The notes under the pieces are model-generated. The model ran no database searches, was not told the origin of the DNA, and was given only the letters and a program-made list of their open reading frames with translations. From Candidatus Poribacteria bacterium (GTDB taxonomy: Bacteria > Poribacteria > WGA-4E > JAJDTR01): a DNA stretch of 32,855 bases. Both the position numbers and the translations under genes were made by a program. This document shows, piece after piece, positions 1 through 7,800 of this stretch (the stretch's first letter is position 1; every line of letters starts with the position of its first letter). The stretch is taken from the NCBI GenBank assembly GCA_028820655.1, contig JAPPIK010000059.1:1-32855 (forward strand), read 5' to 3'.

Positions 1-277
1 CTAGTCGAAAAGATTACTTATCTAACTGTCTAGTTTTTGGGGGTAATTACACCTAACTTGAGTAGTACTCTGAGAATTACAGCGAAAACCTCCATCTTAA
101 TTTGTTCTCCTCTGAAGTTAGAGCATGAATTAACGCGTTACTTCAATCTTCCAGCCGGGTACGCATCGTTCAACATATATTGTACAAGCATGATGAAGGA
201 TTGTTTAAGGTACATGCCAATACTTAGCGGTTTGCGTGTTAGCTTATTTAGGATAGAGATGAAATAAACAGATACTC
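1..277. other. Leading spacer, no gene seen
   Basis: AT-rich stretch downstream of the J-domain gene. A 76-codon open frame exists on the plus strand (37-267), but it has no ribosome binding site, no recognisable domain and an ordinary composition, so I do not call it a gene. No clear terminator hairpin with a T-run is visible after the J-domain stop. Confidence 0.5.
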
Positions 278-1201
278 TCAAGATCGCTGCCTCGCCCTTA
301 GATTTTCCAGGCCACGCGCTATGTATAGGCGTTGATGGAAGGAACGTATAGCAGATTGATTGTGTGAGGCAAATTTTAGTCCGGTATCATAGTCTTCTAT
401 TGCTTCAGCATAATACCCAAGAGGTCTTTTGGCATCGCCGCGAGCCCGGTAGATCTTCCACAGAGACGGTTTTATCATTTGTGCGCGATTAAAGTGATTG
501 ATTGCTAGTTTGGAATAGCCACCTGTATATAGTATTGAGCCCCAGATGAAGAACCCGCCCGCCTTAAAATCGCGGTCGGTCAATTCTATGCGTTCCTCAA
601 TCAAATCATCACATATATCTTCATCAAGCATCAACTTCACAATCGGGTGAACTAGGAGGCGCCTATCGTTGTCATCGTTAGGTTTGCCTTTGACAGCAAT
701 CATTGCCATCCGGTACGGGTGTTTCCAAAAACGTATATTACGTTCGCGATCAGGCAAACTAAGCCAATCAGCTGTAATAGTTTCTTGGGCGACTACTGGA
801 CGTTCCACTTCCACCTCCCACTTGGCCCCCTTTAATTCCGTGCTTCTACGGACCAATTCTATCCTCAGTGTGGCTTCTGCTTCTACAGTTGCTTTAAGTG
901 TTTGCCTTGCCTCAGCAGTCCCAATGTCAGAAGATTGTACTTCTGCCATGCGCTTGGCTTCGCTTGCTTCAGCTATTTTTCGTTGTAGTTCCGCAATGCG
1001 TTCAGCCACCTTACGGTTTGTATCTGCCTTTACGGTCACCTCAAGTGTTTCGTACGCCACCTGTACCAGCTTAAACAGTTCGGCAGATCCCATCTTGTCT
1101 GGGTGGTTTGCCCGTGCTAATCGCCGATATGCGGATTTGATGTCGGCTGGCGTTGCCTTGGCGTCGAGTCCAAGTATGCTAAGAGCCTTATCCTTGTTCA
1201 T
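278..1201 (-). CDS. J-domain protein with coiled coil and TPR-like C-terminus
   Basis: A 307-residue protein. The N-terminus (residues 4-55) is a DnaJ J domain: ALSILGLDAKATPADIK, then a basic helix II and the invariant HPD at residues 33-35, the motif that stimulates Hsp70 ATPase. Residues about 62-125 are Glu/Arg/Ala-rich and probably coiled. From about residue 195 the pattern is TPR-like (a GGYSKLAINHFNRA helix pair, then YYAEAIEDYDTGL). There is no Gly/Phe linker or zinc-finger domain, so this is a class C J protein and not canonical DnaJ. The open frame extends 23 codons further upstream, but I start at 1201, where an AGAAG-like site precedes ATG and the J domain begins at once. It stands apart from the metabolic cluster by about 360 bp. 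Probable role: recruiting DnaK to a client bound by the TPR part (inference). Confidence 0.85.
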   Translation of the reverse strand: MNKDKALSILGLDAKATPADIKSAYRRLARANHPDKMGSAELFKLVQVAYETLEVTVKADTNRKVAERIAELQRKIAEASEAKRMAEVQSSDIGTAEARQTLKATVEAEATLRIELVRRSTELKGAKWEVEVERPVVAQETITADWLSLPDRERNIRFWKHPYRMAMIAVKGKPNDDNDRRLLVHPIVKLMLDEDICDDLIEERIELTDRDFKAGGFFIWGSILYTGGYSKLAINHFNRAQMIKPSLWKIYRARGDAKRPLGYYAEAIEDYDTGLKFASHNQSAIRSFHQRLYIARGLENLRARQRS

Positions 1202-1562
1202 AACGATTCGCTTCTCCGTCTGATTGAGTTTGAAAGGATAAAAGACAAGGGCATTGCAGCATGAAAGCATACCGCGAATCCTGCTACCGATAATCTTTTA
1301 TTTTGATGGCTGGTAGGTGCAACCTAAGTTCTTGATTCAGTTCGTTGATGGCTTTGCAAATCCCCAATTTTCTCTCGTCAATTCCTCTGTCGTCTGCAGG
1401 TACGCACCGTCTTCTAATCTGTGGAATCAGCGTAATCCGTTTAATCCGTGATTCAGACGATTGCCAAATCCGCAGACGGAACCTTCAAGATGAATCGCAA
1501 CTCCACTCTTCCAACCTTCCTCGCACTCTGCATTTACACGTGACTTCTCTGCTAACTAGCTC
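1202..1562. other. Spacer of about 360 bp, no gene
   Basis: No supported gene. It contains a short, internally repetitive element at 1416-1457 (AATCYG-type units). The plus-strand frame at 1345-1638 overlaps the SDR 3' end and has no protein-family character. Confidence 0.5.
1416..1457. repeat. AATCCG-type short repeat
   Basis: Three related units in a row: AATCTGTGG, AATCAGCGT, then AATCCGTTT/AATCCGTGATTCAG. It lies in a gene spacer. It reads like a dispersed intergenic element, but this window holds only one copy, so the dispersal is inferred. Confidence 0.3.
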
Positions 1563-2312
1563 TTATTGCGCAGTATACCCCCCATCCACAATTAGCGATG
1601 TGCCCGTAACCCACGCGGACTCGTCGGAGGCGAGGTAGAGTGCGGCGGAGGCAACATCCTCGGGCGTCCCCACCCTGCCGATGGGGTGCATGGCGGCGAT
1701 TTCGTCGCCGCGTTGCTTGAGGTCTTCACGGTTAAAATCTATCTCCACCCACGCCGGGCAGACTGCATTCACGCGTATCTTATGCTCGGCAAAATCCAAC
1801 GCCATACACTTCGTCAGGAGTTCGATGCCGCCCTTGGCGGCGTTGTAAGCGCCCTGTTTTCGCTGTCCGACGTGACCCGAGATTGAGGAGCAGTTCACGA
1901 TGGCGCCGCCGCCGTTCTGTATCATGTGGGGAAGAGCGTATTTTGAACACAAGAAATTGCCCCGCAGATTTATTCCCATCAGGCTATCCCATTCCTCTTC
2001 GGTCAGCTCCATGATAGTTTTTCCGATACCGATAAACACTCCGGCGTTGTTGAAGAGAATATCGAGCTTGCCGTACTTCGTTACGGTTTGGTCGATCATG
2101 TCTTGGACTTGGTCGGACTTTGACACATCCATGGAACAGTAGCTTGCCTCTCCGCCTTCCGACGCAATCTGATTCACGGTGTCTTCGATCGGTTGCGGCC
2201 TCCTGCCGGTAATCATGACCTGTGCGCCCTCTTGGGCAAATCGTATCGCCGTACCTCGACCAATTCCTGTTCCGCCGCCGGTGACGATGGCGACCTTGTT
2301 TTTTAGTCTCAT
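1563..2312 (-). CDS. SDR family NAD(P)-dependent oxidoreductase
   Basis: A 249-residue classical short-chain dehydrogenase/reductase, the normal length for the family. The cofactor motif TGGGTGIG is at residues 11-18, NNAG at 88-91, Asn115 in the NLRG segment, catalytic Ser143, and YNAAK with Tyr156 and Lys160. The C-terminus [15 protein letters not shown] is typical of FabG/glucose-dehydrogenase-like SDRs. The residue after the second strand is in TGRR (36-38), an arginine pair that favours NADP(H) (family knowledge). The ATG at 2312 is immediately followed by [13 protein letters not shown], leaving no room for an alternative. It is the last gene of the same-strand metabolic cluster; the substrate is probably a sugar or sugar acid but cannot be read from the sequence. 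Confidence 0.92.
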   Translation of the reverse strand: MRLKNKVAIVTGGGTGIGRGTAIRFAQEGAQVMITGRRPQPIEDTVNQIASEGGEASYCSMDVSKSDQVQDMIDQTVTKYGKLDILFNNAGVFIGIGKTIMELTEEEWDSLMGINLRGNFLCSKYALPHMIQNGGGAIVNCSSISGHVGQRKQGAYNAAKGGIELLTKCMALDFAEHKIRVNAVCPAWVEIDFNREDLKQRGDEIAAMHPIGRVGTPEDVASAALYLASDESAWVTGTSLIVDGGYTAQ

Positions 2313-2375
2313 ATTTGCCTATCCTTTGGTGAAACACGTTTTCATTCTGAATACAAAGCCGTTGCAGTTGTGCGA

Positions 2376-2405
2376 AGTGGCCAGTTGCCAGTGACCTGTG
2401 GCCAG
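2376..2405. repeat. Heptamer tandem repeat (GCCAGTG-like)
   Basis: Degenerate 7-bp tandem units, GCCAGTT GCCAGTG ACCTGTG GCCAGCG, in the spacer upstream of the SDR gene. It is the same heptamer as at 2505-2529 and 6911-6944, in reverse-complement orientation. Confidence 0.6.
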
Positions 2406-2504
2406 CGAGACAATCCGATTTTGCCGACCACTAGCTGCTGACCACAGGATGCTGATGTGGAGAAGCGGCCCCGTCAAAAGTAACCTGTGGAAATAACGGG
2501 TTTT

Positions 2505-2529
2505 ACTGGCCACTAGCCACTAGCCACTG
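2505..2529. repeat. Heptamer tandem repeat overlapping a stop codon
   Basis: Units CACTGGC-like / CACTAGC / CACTAGC / CACTGC with a 7-bp period. It crosses the 3' end of the hydroxyacid dehydrogenase gene, so the last codons (Ala-Val-Ala-Ser-Gly) and the TAG stop at 2513-2515 are written in repeat sequence. Confidence 0.6.
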
Positions 2530-3478
2530 CATTTACAACTCCAAGCGGTTGCTTGCCTTCAAAGACTTTGACAACGTTTTCGGCTGCGCCGAGCGCCATC
2601 CGATACATAGCCTCCTCGGTTGACGCAGCCACGTGTGGACCTAGCACGACGTTTTCGATTGATAGCAACGGACTGTTCGTTGGCGGCTCCTGCGAGAACA
2701 CATCCAATCCCGCTCCCGCAATCCAACCCGCTCTAAGCGCCTTGATGAGGCTCGGTTCGTCGACGATGGGGCCGCGAGCGGTGTTGATGAGATAAGCGGT
2801 CGGCTTCATCAGCTTTAATTCGGGTTCGCCAATCAAACCGGATGTCTCCGGACTCAAAGGCGAGTGGATGCTGACGAAGTCGGCGCGCGACAGGAGTTCG
2901 TTCAGCGGAAGGTAGGTCACGCCGTAATCTGCCGCGAACGCCTCGTCTTGATAAAGATCATTAGCCAACAACGTCATGTCGAACCCGTATGCCCGTTTCG
3001 CCAATCGCTTGCCAATTTTGCCCAGCCCGACAATCCCCAGTGTCTTTTGGTATAACTCAACGCCGAGATAGGGTGACCAGCCGCCGCGGCGGATATCTCT
3101 GTCGGCCTGCGGAATTTGACGGGCAACGGCTAGCATCAATCCCATCGCCAACTCGGCGACGCTTTCGCTGTTCGCGTCAGGGGTTGTCGTCACGATGATG
3201 CCGCGTTCTGTCGCCGCTTCCAGGTCAATGCCGTCGAAACCGGCGCCGGTGCGCGAGATTATCTTCAGATTGTCCGCGGCGGAAATCACGCGTCTGGTAT
3301 AAGGGTGGCTCCCCGTGATGACTCCATCTACGCCGCCGATGAGCGAGATAATTTCGTCCTCGGTTACCGGTTTATCGGGATGATGCACGGAGAGTCTGCA
3401 ATTTCGCGCTTCCAGAAAAGAGAAAATCTCGCTCGCATCCCATTCTTGGGGAAAAGCCAGAATTAATACATTGTTCAT
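2513..3478 (-). CDS. D-isomer-specific 2-hydroxyacid dehydrogenase (phosphoglycerate-dehydrogenase-like)
   Basis: A 321-residue NAD-dependent oxidoreductase of the formate/glycerate dehydrogenase fold. The Rossmann motif is GLGKIG at 151-156. The catalytic Arg235 lies in NTARGPIVDE, Glu264 in FSQEPP and His282 in GPHVAAST, giving the complete Arg-Glu-His set. There is no ACT or ASB regulatory extension, so it is a short, single-module enzyme, unlike full-length SerA. The likely substrate is a 2-hydroxyacid or its keto form, such as glycerate, hydroxypyruvate or a sugar-acid fragment; the sequence does not decide. The last residues AVASG and the stop lie inside a heptamer repeat, so the C-terminus may have been set by the repeat. 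It sits between the alcohol dehydrogenase and SDR genes. Confidence 0.92.
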   Translation of the reverse strand: MNNVLILAFPQEWDASEIFSFLEARNCRLSVHHPDKPVTEDEIISLIGGVDGVITGSHPYTRRVISAADNLKIISRTGAGFDGIDLEAATERGIIVTTTPDANSESVAELAMGLMLAVARQIPQADRDIRRGGWSPYLGVELYQKTLGIVGLGKIGKRLAKRAYGFDMTLLANDLYQDEAFAADYGVTYLPLNELLSRADFVSIHSPLSPETSGLIGEPELKLMKPTAYLINTARGPIVDEPSLIKALRAGWIAGAGLDVFSQEPPTNSPLLSIENVVLGPHVAASTEEAMYRMALGAAENVVKVFEGKQPLGVVNAVASG

Positions 3479-3560
3479 CTGTTGCCTCTGTTTTTGGTAT
3501 TTTTATGGTGTAGGACTTGTGCAAGTTGACTCGATTCGTTGAAAAAATATGAGGGATAAA

Positions 3561-3587
3561 TAATACGTAATGCGTAATACGTAATGG
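3561..3587. repeat. GTAATACGTAATG short tandem element
   Basis: Two near-identical 13-15 bp units, TAATACGTAATGCG then TAATACGTAATGGG, in the spacer between the hydroxyacid dehydrogenase and the alcohol dehydrogenase. No function is visible. Confidence 0.45.
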
Positions 3588-3610
3588 GATTTGCTGTGGG
3601 TTCTCTACCG

Positions 3611-3664
3611 TGGGAACTCCTATCGGTCAGTTGATCGCTCCTTATTCACTCGTTTGATTCTATA
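3611..3664 (-). repeat. Dispersed repeat family A, copy 1
   Basis: Reads (plus strand) GGAACTCCTATCGGTCAG, then TTGATCGCTCCTTATTCACT and CGTTTGATT. It is a diverged copy of the family whose sense form carries ATCAAG..GAGTGAATA..GCGATAGAAATCCC. It lies about 105 bp downstream of the alcohol dehydrogenase stop, in sense orientation to that gene. Confidence 0.55.
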
Positions 3665-3768
3665 GTGGCAGTGGTTCGATGTTAGCGGGGAAAGGAGGAG
3701 CGCTGGTACAAGCCGCCGGCGTCAATCTTAAACCCGGTGCTTTTGAATGTTCCAATACCATCGTTAGC

Positions 3769-4926
3769 CTACGGTACCACAACCACTTTCATGCACTCAT
3801 CGGGTTCCATCGACTTTAGCATCGCCGACTCTGTTTCCACGAGCGGGAATACGTGCGACACGAACTTTTCGAACGGAAAGTGATCGGCATACCGTTGCAT
3901 TAGATCCATGCTGGGGGTATAACCCGTGAAGGGGTGGTTGGTCATGCCGATGAGGCGGATATTCTTCGAACAGAAGTGGCGGTGCGGGCTGAGCGACACC
4001 TCCCCGGTCTCGGCGAAATTCCCCGGCTCAAGGTAGATGCCTCCTTTGCGCGTCATGTCCAGTCCTTCGGGCACGACCTCGGCGATGCCTGCACACTCGA
4101 TAACGATGTCGGCGCCGCGTCCGTGCGTTAGAGAACGCACAAACTCGATGCGCTCCTCCGACGTGGTTTCGGCGGCGTTAACGGTGTGATCGGCGCCGAA
4201 CTCCTCCGACAGTCCCAAGCGATATTCCGAGCGGTCAACCGCGATGATGTTTCCGGCTCCCATTACGCGCGCCTTGATGAGGTGACAGATTCCCATGGGA
4301 CCGACGCCCTGGATGACGACCGTGCTGCCGGTAGCGAAGCCGTCGCCCGTCAGGGTAAATAGCTCTTTGGTCTTGTCGAGGTTATAGCTGACCGCCATCA
4401 ACTCCGCCATGACCGCGACGCGCAGAGGTATGCCTTCGGGCACTTTGTACAGGAACGCATTGGGCAGGATGTACATGTATTCCGCCCAACCCCCGAACAG
4501 GTGGGGCGATTCGGCGGACGTGAAGGCATTGCCGTAACCGCGCAGCTTCTCGCACCACGGGAAAGCGAAGGTATGCCGGCATTCGTAGCATTCGCCGCAC
4601 ACGACATCCGGGCACAGCGCGACGCGATCTCCCACGTTCAGGCGTTCTCCGTTGAAGTCGAGGCGCGGACGTTCGCTGTCGTTGATGTCGGCAACCACGC
4701 CTATGATTTCGTGTCCCGGGATGATCGGGAACGGCGTGTCGGATTCAGCGTCGGTGCCGGCGTACTGCTTCGTCTCGCCGCGCCAGGTGTGTTTGTCCGT
4801 GCCGCAGATGCCGCACATCTCGACCTTGAGGAGAACGGCGCCGTCTTCCAGTTGCGGAAAGGGGAACTCCTGAATCTCGATCTTTCCCGGATGCACCATT
4901 ACGGCGGCGCGTACACTGTCGCTCAT
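3769..4926 (-). CDS. Zinc-dependent alcohol dehydrogenase, MDR family
   Basis: A 385-residue medium-chain dehydrogenase. The catalytic zinc ligands are Cys41 (MCGICGTDKH), His72 and Glu73 (PGHEIIG). The structural zinc loop has Cys110, Cys113, Cys116 and Cys125. Its last gap is 8 residues, one longer than the usual 7, and the lobe is extended before it. The nucleotide-binding motif GVGPMG is at 207-212, followed by Asp231, which favours NAD+. This fits sorbitol/threonine-dehydrogenase-like polyol or sugar dehydrogenases. The ATG at 4926 has AGAAAGAA just upstream. The 74-bp gap to the GH127 gene contains a strong hairpin. It probably oxidises an alcohol, polyol or sugar released in the pathway; the substrate is unknown. 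Confidence 0.92.
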   Translation of the reverse strand: MSDSVRAAVMVHPGKIEIQEFPFPQLEDGAVLLKVEMCGICGTDKHTWRGETKQYAGTDAESDTPFPIIPGHEIIGVVADINDSERPRLDFNGERLNVGDRVALCPDVVCGECYECRHTFAFPWCEKLRGYGNAFTSAESPHLFGGWAEYMYILPNAFLYKVPEGIPLRVAVMAELMAVSYNLDKTKELFTLTGDGFATGSTVVIQGVGPMGICHLIKARVMGAGNIIAVDRSEYRLGLSEEFGADHTVNAAETTSEERIEFVRSLTHGRGADIVIECAGIAEVVPEGLDMTRKGGIYLEPGNFAETGEVSLSPHRHFCSKNIRLIGMTNHPFTGYTPSMDLMQRYADHFPFEKFVSHVFPLVETESAMLKSMEPDECMKVVVVP

Positions 4927-4960
4927 GTTGATTCTTTCTATCGGACGTTAAACCTTCGGT

Positions 4961-4984
4961 GCGGGGCAAGATGCCCCGCCTACG
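4961..4984. repeat. GCGGGGCA hairpin repeat, copy 1
   Basis: GCGGGGCA-AGA-TGCCCCGC makes an 8-bp perfect stem with a 3-nt loop, followed by CTACG. The whole 24-bp unit recurs, reverse-complemented and identical, at 12292-12315. It lies between the GH127 stop and the alcohol dehydrogenase start. It could attenuate or process the transcript there, but lacks a T-run and so is not a standard terminator. Confidence 0.7.
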
Positions 4985-5000
4985 GAGAAAGAAAATGATA

Positions 5001-6806
5001 TCACCAAATAATATCCTTGATTTCGGGGATAAAGCGCGTTTTTTGGATTGGCTCGCCGCCAGATCGGTTCTCGTAGAGCGGGAGTGCGACGCCTTTCGGA
5101 TCAATGGCGACCACGTCCGACCCGCGCATGGTCAATTTGTACGGGATTTCGCCAATCACCCGGTGCACGTCTCGTTCGGGTACGGGGAAGGTTATTGCGA
5201 CTTCGTCGCCCGGATTGAGCAGGCTAATCTTCACGTAACGCCCTTCGGTTACGTAACGGCATGGGCGATTCCCTACGGTAACCTGCACATCGTCGATCGA
5301 ACACCATTCCGGTATTCTGACAGCGACTTTCGAGGCGTCTTTGATGTGCAGCACGGCTTTGCCTTCGAAGGGAAGATAGCTATCCACATCCAACCAAGTT
5401 GAAGCCCGGTTCAGGAGAAGGTTGACACGCACCTCGTCCGACTCCTTCGTGACGATGCTGTCCCAGACGTAGTAGAAGGTTCGCGCTCCGTTCGCCGTGC
5501 AGCAGTGCATGATAGATTGACCCGATAGTTTCGGCCCGTTCTCCGTTTGTTCGACATGCAACCCGTCGTTCGCGCGCATCCAGCCGAGGAACGAACCCAC
5601 CGAGCGTTCGGGAATGTCTCGTATGTCGAGGTGCGGTCGTCCACTGGGATCCGAGCAGAAGTAGCTGTCCGGTATGCCGTCGAGGAAATCGGTATCGCAC
5701 ATCTGACCTTCGGCATACACGTTTCGCACCCAACGATCGACGTCATCCCAGTAGTCGCCTAGTCCGGCACGGGTCAAATAGAGCGCGAGGAGCACCATGT
5801 CCGCGACTTCGCAGATTTCCGTGGTGTTGCCCGCCCTTCCGAGATACCAGTCCGATCCCGGCATGGCTTCCGGAAAGTAGCCGATTAACGGATCGCCCAT
5901 CTCGCGTACCCAGCGGTAACAGGCGTCCACGCGCTCCAGAATCTTTCGGTCGTTTATGGCATAACCGTATTCACACACCGCGATGAGCGCGTACAAGCTG
6001 TGGTGATAATGCCAGAAGGTGTAGCGCCCGTCATCGTTGTTGAACACACGCGCCAGCGCCCATCGCGCCAAGCCTCCCGCCAATTCGAGCGCAGGTTCGT
6101 AACCGGTCACGCGATAAAATAGGGCCGCGCCGTGACCGAGCGCGCCTATCGAGTAAATCATGCTGAAAACGGGATCGTAATCGGCGAGGGAACCGCCTTC
6201 GATACCTACGGCGGGTTCGTCTGCATCGGCAGGCACAGTATCGCCCGGACGGAATCGCCCCCGCCACAAGAATCGGAATCCATCCTTTTCGCGGGAGAGT
6301 TCCAACAGCCGGTCAACCTTGCGCTTGCCGGCTTCGATCCAACGCGAATCGTCGTCAACCTGCGCCACCATTGAGAGCGCCAGAAGCAGTCTGCCCTCCC
6401 CCCATACTTCGGAGAAGGGGCGGGGTTCGGTAAACTGATCCAGCGTGTCCGTTGGGCAATAGGTCAGACCGTCCTCGCCCAGCAGATCCAGTTGCACGCG
6501 GAGTACCTCCAGATCCGACTCCAGTCCGTCGGTGTTGCCCGACGCCAACCGGCAGACAGCCAGCGCTTCAATAAACTTGGCTGGGATGTTCAGATAGGCG
6601 TCGGTGATGTGGCTCGGATAGAGTTCGGTCGGACGCCGGGAGAAATCCACAATGAAGCCCAAAGCCCATTTTTCATCGGGATACCATACGTTGGTGAGGG
6701 CGATCACCGCGAGCCCCATCCGGTCAGCCAAGTCGAGGGTGTCGGGCACCGTGGCTTGGTAACGCTCGCCGACGGTGCATTTTGACATTGGATTGTTGTT
6801 AAGCAT
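5001..6806 (-). CDS. Glycoside hydrolase, GH127/DUF1680 (beta-L-arabinofuranosidase-like)
   Basis: A 601-residue (alpha/alpha)6-barrel-type glycosidase. In the characterised family member HypBA1 the active site is Glu-x-Cys plus a Cys-Cys pair that bind zinc, one Cys being the nucleophile. The same set is visible here: TTEIC with Glu330 and Cys332, and HCCTANGAR with Cys435-Cys436. The C-terminal beta-rich part (VRIPEWCSIDDVQVTV, then GDEVAITFPVP) matches the family's sandwich domain. No signal peptide is seen, so it may be cytoplasmic. The open frame runs 74 codons further upstream, but those codons translate a heptamer repeat. I start at 6806, where GGGAG lies 8 bases before ATG. Likely role: removing L-arabinofuranose or a related sugar from an oligosaccharide. 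Family assignment is firm; substrate is not. Confidence 0.85.
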   Translation of the reverse strand: MLNNNPMSKCTVGERYQATVPDTLDLADRMGLAVIALTNVWYPDEKWALGFIVDFSRRPTELYPSHITDAYLNIPAKFIEALAVCRLASGNTDGLESDLEVLRVQLDLLGEDGLTYCPTDTLDQFTEPRPFSEVWGEGRLLLALSMVAQVDDDSRWIEAGKRKVDRLLELSREKDGFRFLWRGRFRPGDTVPADADEPAVGIEGGSLADYDPVFSMIYSIGALGHGAALFYRVTGYEPALELAGGLARWALARVFNNDDGRYTFWHYHHSLYALIAVCEYGYAINDRKILERVDACYRWVREMGDPLIGYFPEAMPGSDWYLGRAGNTTEICEVADMVLLALYLTRAGLGDYWDDVDRWVRNVYAEGQMCDTDFLDGIPDSYFCSDPSGRPHLDIRDIPERSVGSFLGWMRANDGLHVEQTENGPKLSGQSIMHCCTANGARTFYYVWDSIVTKESDEVRVNLLLNRASTWLDVDSYLPFEGKAVLHIKDASKVAVRIPEWCSIDDVQVTVGNRPCRYVTEGRYVKISLLNPGDEVAITFPVPERDVHRVIGEIPYKLTMRGSDVVAIDPKGVALPLYENRSGGEPIQKTRFIPEIKDIIW

Positions 6807-6910
6807 TTCATCTCCCTTCTCTCTGTTCTTGTGAAATGTGTTGGCACCGAAACTTGGGTAGGCCCTCTTTCCAAAAGCCTGTTGCAGTGTCTCGTGAAAC
6901 TTTCCCCTGA

Positions 6911-6944
6911 CACTGGTCACTGGCCACTGGCCACTGGCAACTGG
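6911..6944. repeat. Heptamer tandem repeat (CACTGGC)
   Basis: Five 7-bp units: CACTGGT, CACTGGC, CACTGGC, CACTGGC, AACTGG. They begin four bases past the RraA-like stop (gene strand) and lie in the spacer before GH127. Same heptamer as at 2376-2405 and 2505-2529. Confidence 0.75.
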
Positions 6945-6948
6945 TTTT

Positions 6949-7626
6949 TCACTCTTCGTGTGTTTGGCGCAGGGATTCAAACTGTTCGTCCAAGTTGTAT
7001 ATTTCAACTTGCGAAACGCCGCCGGCAACCCTGCTACGCAATACCTCTTCGTGTTCTACAATCGATTGAGCGCGTGCCAAAACCGCCTCTGCCTTCCGCT
7101 TCGGAACTACGGCGACGCCGTCGGTGTCGCCAACGATAATGTCGCCGGGGTGAATCACCGTTCCGCCGCATCGGACCGAGACGTTGACTTCGCCGAGCGA
7201 ACCCCGCTCCGCCACCCGCGGTGTGGTGCCGCGCGCAAACACGGGAAAACCCATCTCGCGTATCTCGGCAATATCCCTGACCAAGCCGTCCAAGACAATC
7301 CCCGCAAGTCCCTTCAATTGTGCCTCGGTGCTCGTAATCTCTCCCCATAGCGCGGTGTCGGGAGTTCCCTGATTGTCAATTACGAGAACGTCATCCCTCT
7401 GTGCGGCGTGCAGGGCTTTGAGGACGGGGAGGAAATCGCCGGTCGTGGTGACGGCGGTGCAGGCGGGACCACAGATGCAAGAGCCGCTAAGGGCTTGAAT
7501 GCCGGAATCCATGGTGTTGAGATTCGCCATGGCGTCGCTAATGTTCGCCACGGCGATTTGGGAAAGCGCATCCACCAACGCCGCGTCGGGCCGTTCGATT
7601 GCTTGGTTGACTTCAAATAGACTCAT
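6949..7626 (-). CDS. RraA-like / 4-hydroxy-4-methyl-2-oxoglutarate aldolase family protein
   Basis: A 225-residue protein of the RraA/HMG-aldolase family. Diagnostic stretches are LKGLAGIVLDGLVRD (Asp and Arg of the DGxxRD metal/substrate motif), FPVFARGTTP, VRCGGTVIHPGDIIVGD and TDGVAVVP, all in family order. Members of this fold are either RNase E regulators (RraA) or metal-dependent aldolases/decarboxylases of oxaloacetate-like acids. In a catabolic cluster the second reading is likelier (inference from context). The ATG at 7626 follows AAGGGAAAA, a good ribosome site. About 30 C-terminal residues after the core are charged and probably helical. A heptamer repeat begins directly after the TGA stop. 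Confidence 0.88.
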   Translation of the reverse strand: MSLFEVNQAIERPDAALVDALSQIAVANISDAMANLNTMDSGIQALSGSCICGPACTAVTTTGDFLPVLKALHAAQRDDVLVIDNQGTPDTALWGEITSTEAQLKGLAGIVLDGLVRDIAEIREMGFPVFARGTTPRVAERGSLGEVNVSVRCGGTVIHPGDIIVGDTDGVAVVPKRKAEAVLARAQSIVEHEEVLRSRVAGGVSQVEIYNLDEQFESLRQTHEE

Positions 7627-7715
7627 AAATATTTTCCCTTGGTATGATTTCGCGCTGCAACAGGTTTTCGGTCACTACTCTTGTCCGATTAGGCGGATGC
7701 CGGTGTCAATGGTGG

Positions 7716-7769
7716 GCGAGGGATTTCTATCGCAGTCGCTATTCACTTCTTTGATCCCACCCTACGGGA
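7716..7769 (-). repeat. Dispersed repeat family A, copy 2
   Basis: Plus strand: GGATTTCTATCGCAGTCGC, then TATTCACTTCTTTGATCC and CACCCTAC. It starts about 30 bp downstream of the PhyH stop, in sense orientation to that gene, and lies within the PhyH-RraA spacer. Confidence 0.75.
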
Positions 7770-7800
7770 AGAATTGCTTTATACTGTGTCTCGTGTGAAT

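Noticed and set aside
37-267. 76-codon open frame near the left edge
   Set aside because: No ribosome site, no domain and no neighbour support.
4961-4984. Rho-independent terminator
   Set aside because: The stem is strong, but no T-run follows on either strand, and an identical copy occurs elsewhere; a dispersed repeat is the better call.
6807-7028. 74-codon N-terminal extension of the GH127 gene
   Set aside because: It overlaps the RraA-like gene end and translates the heptamer repeat; a GGGAG-ATG start at 6806 fits the family N-terminus.
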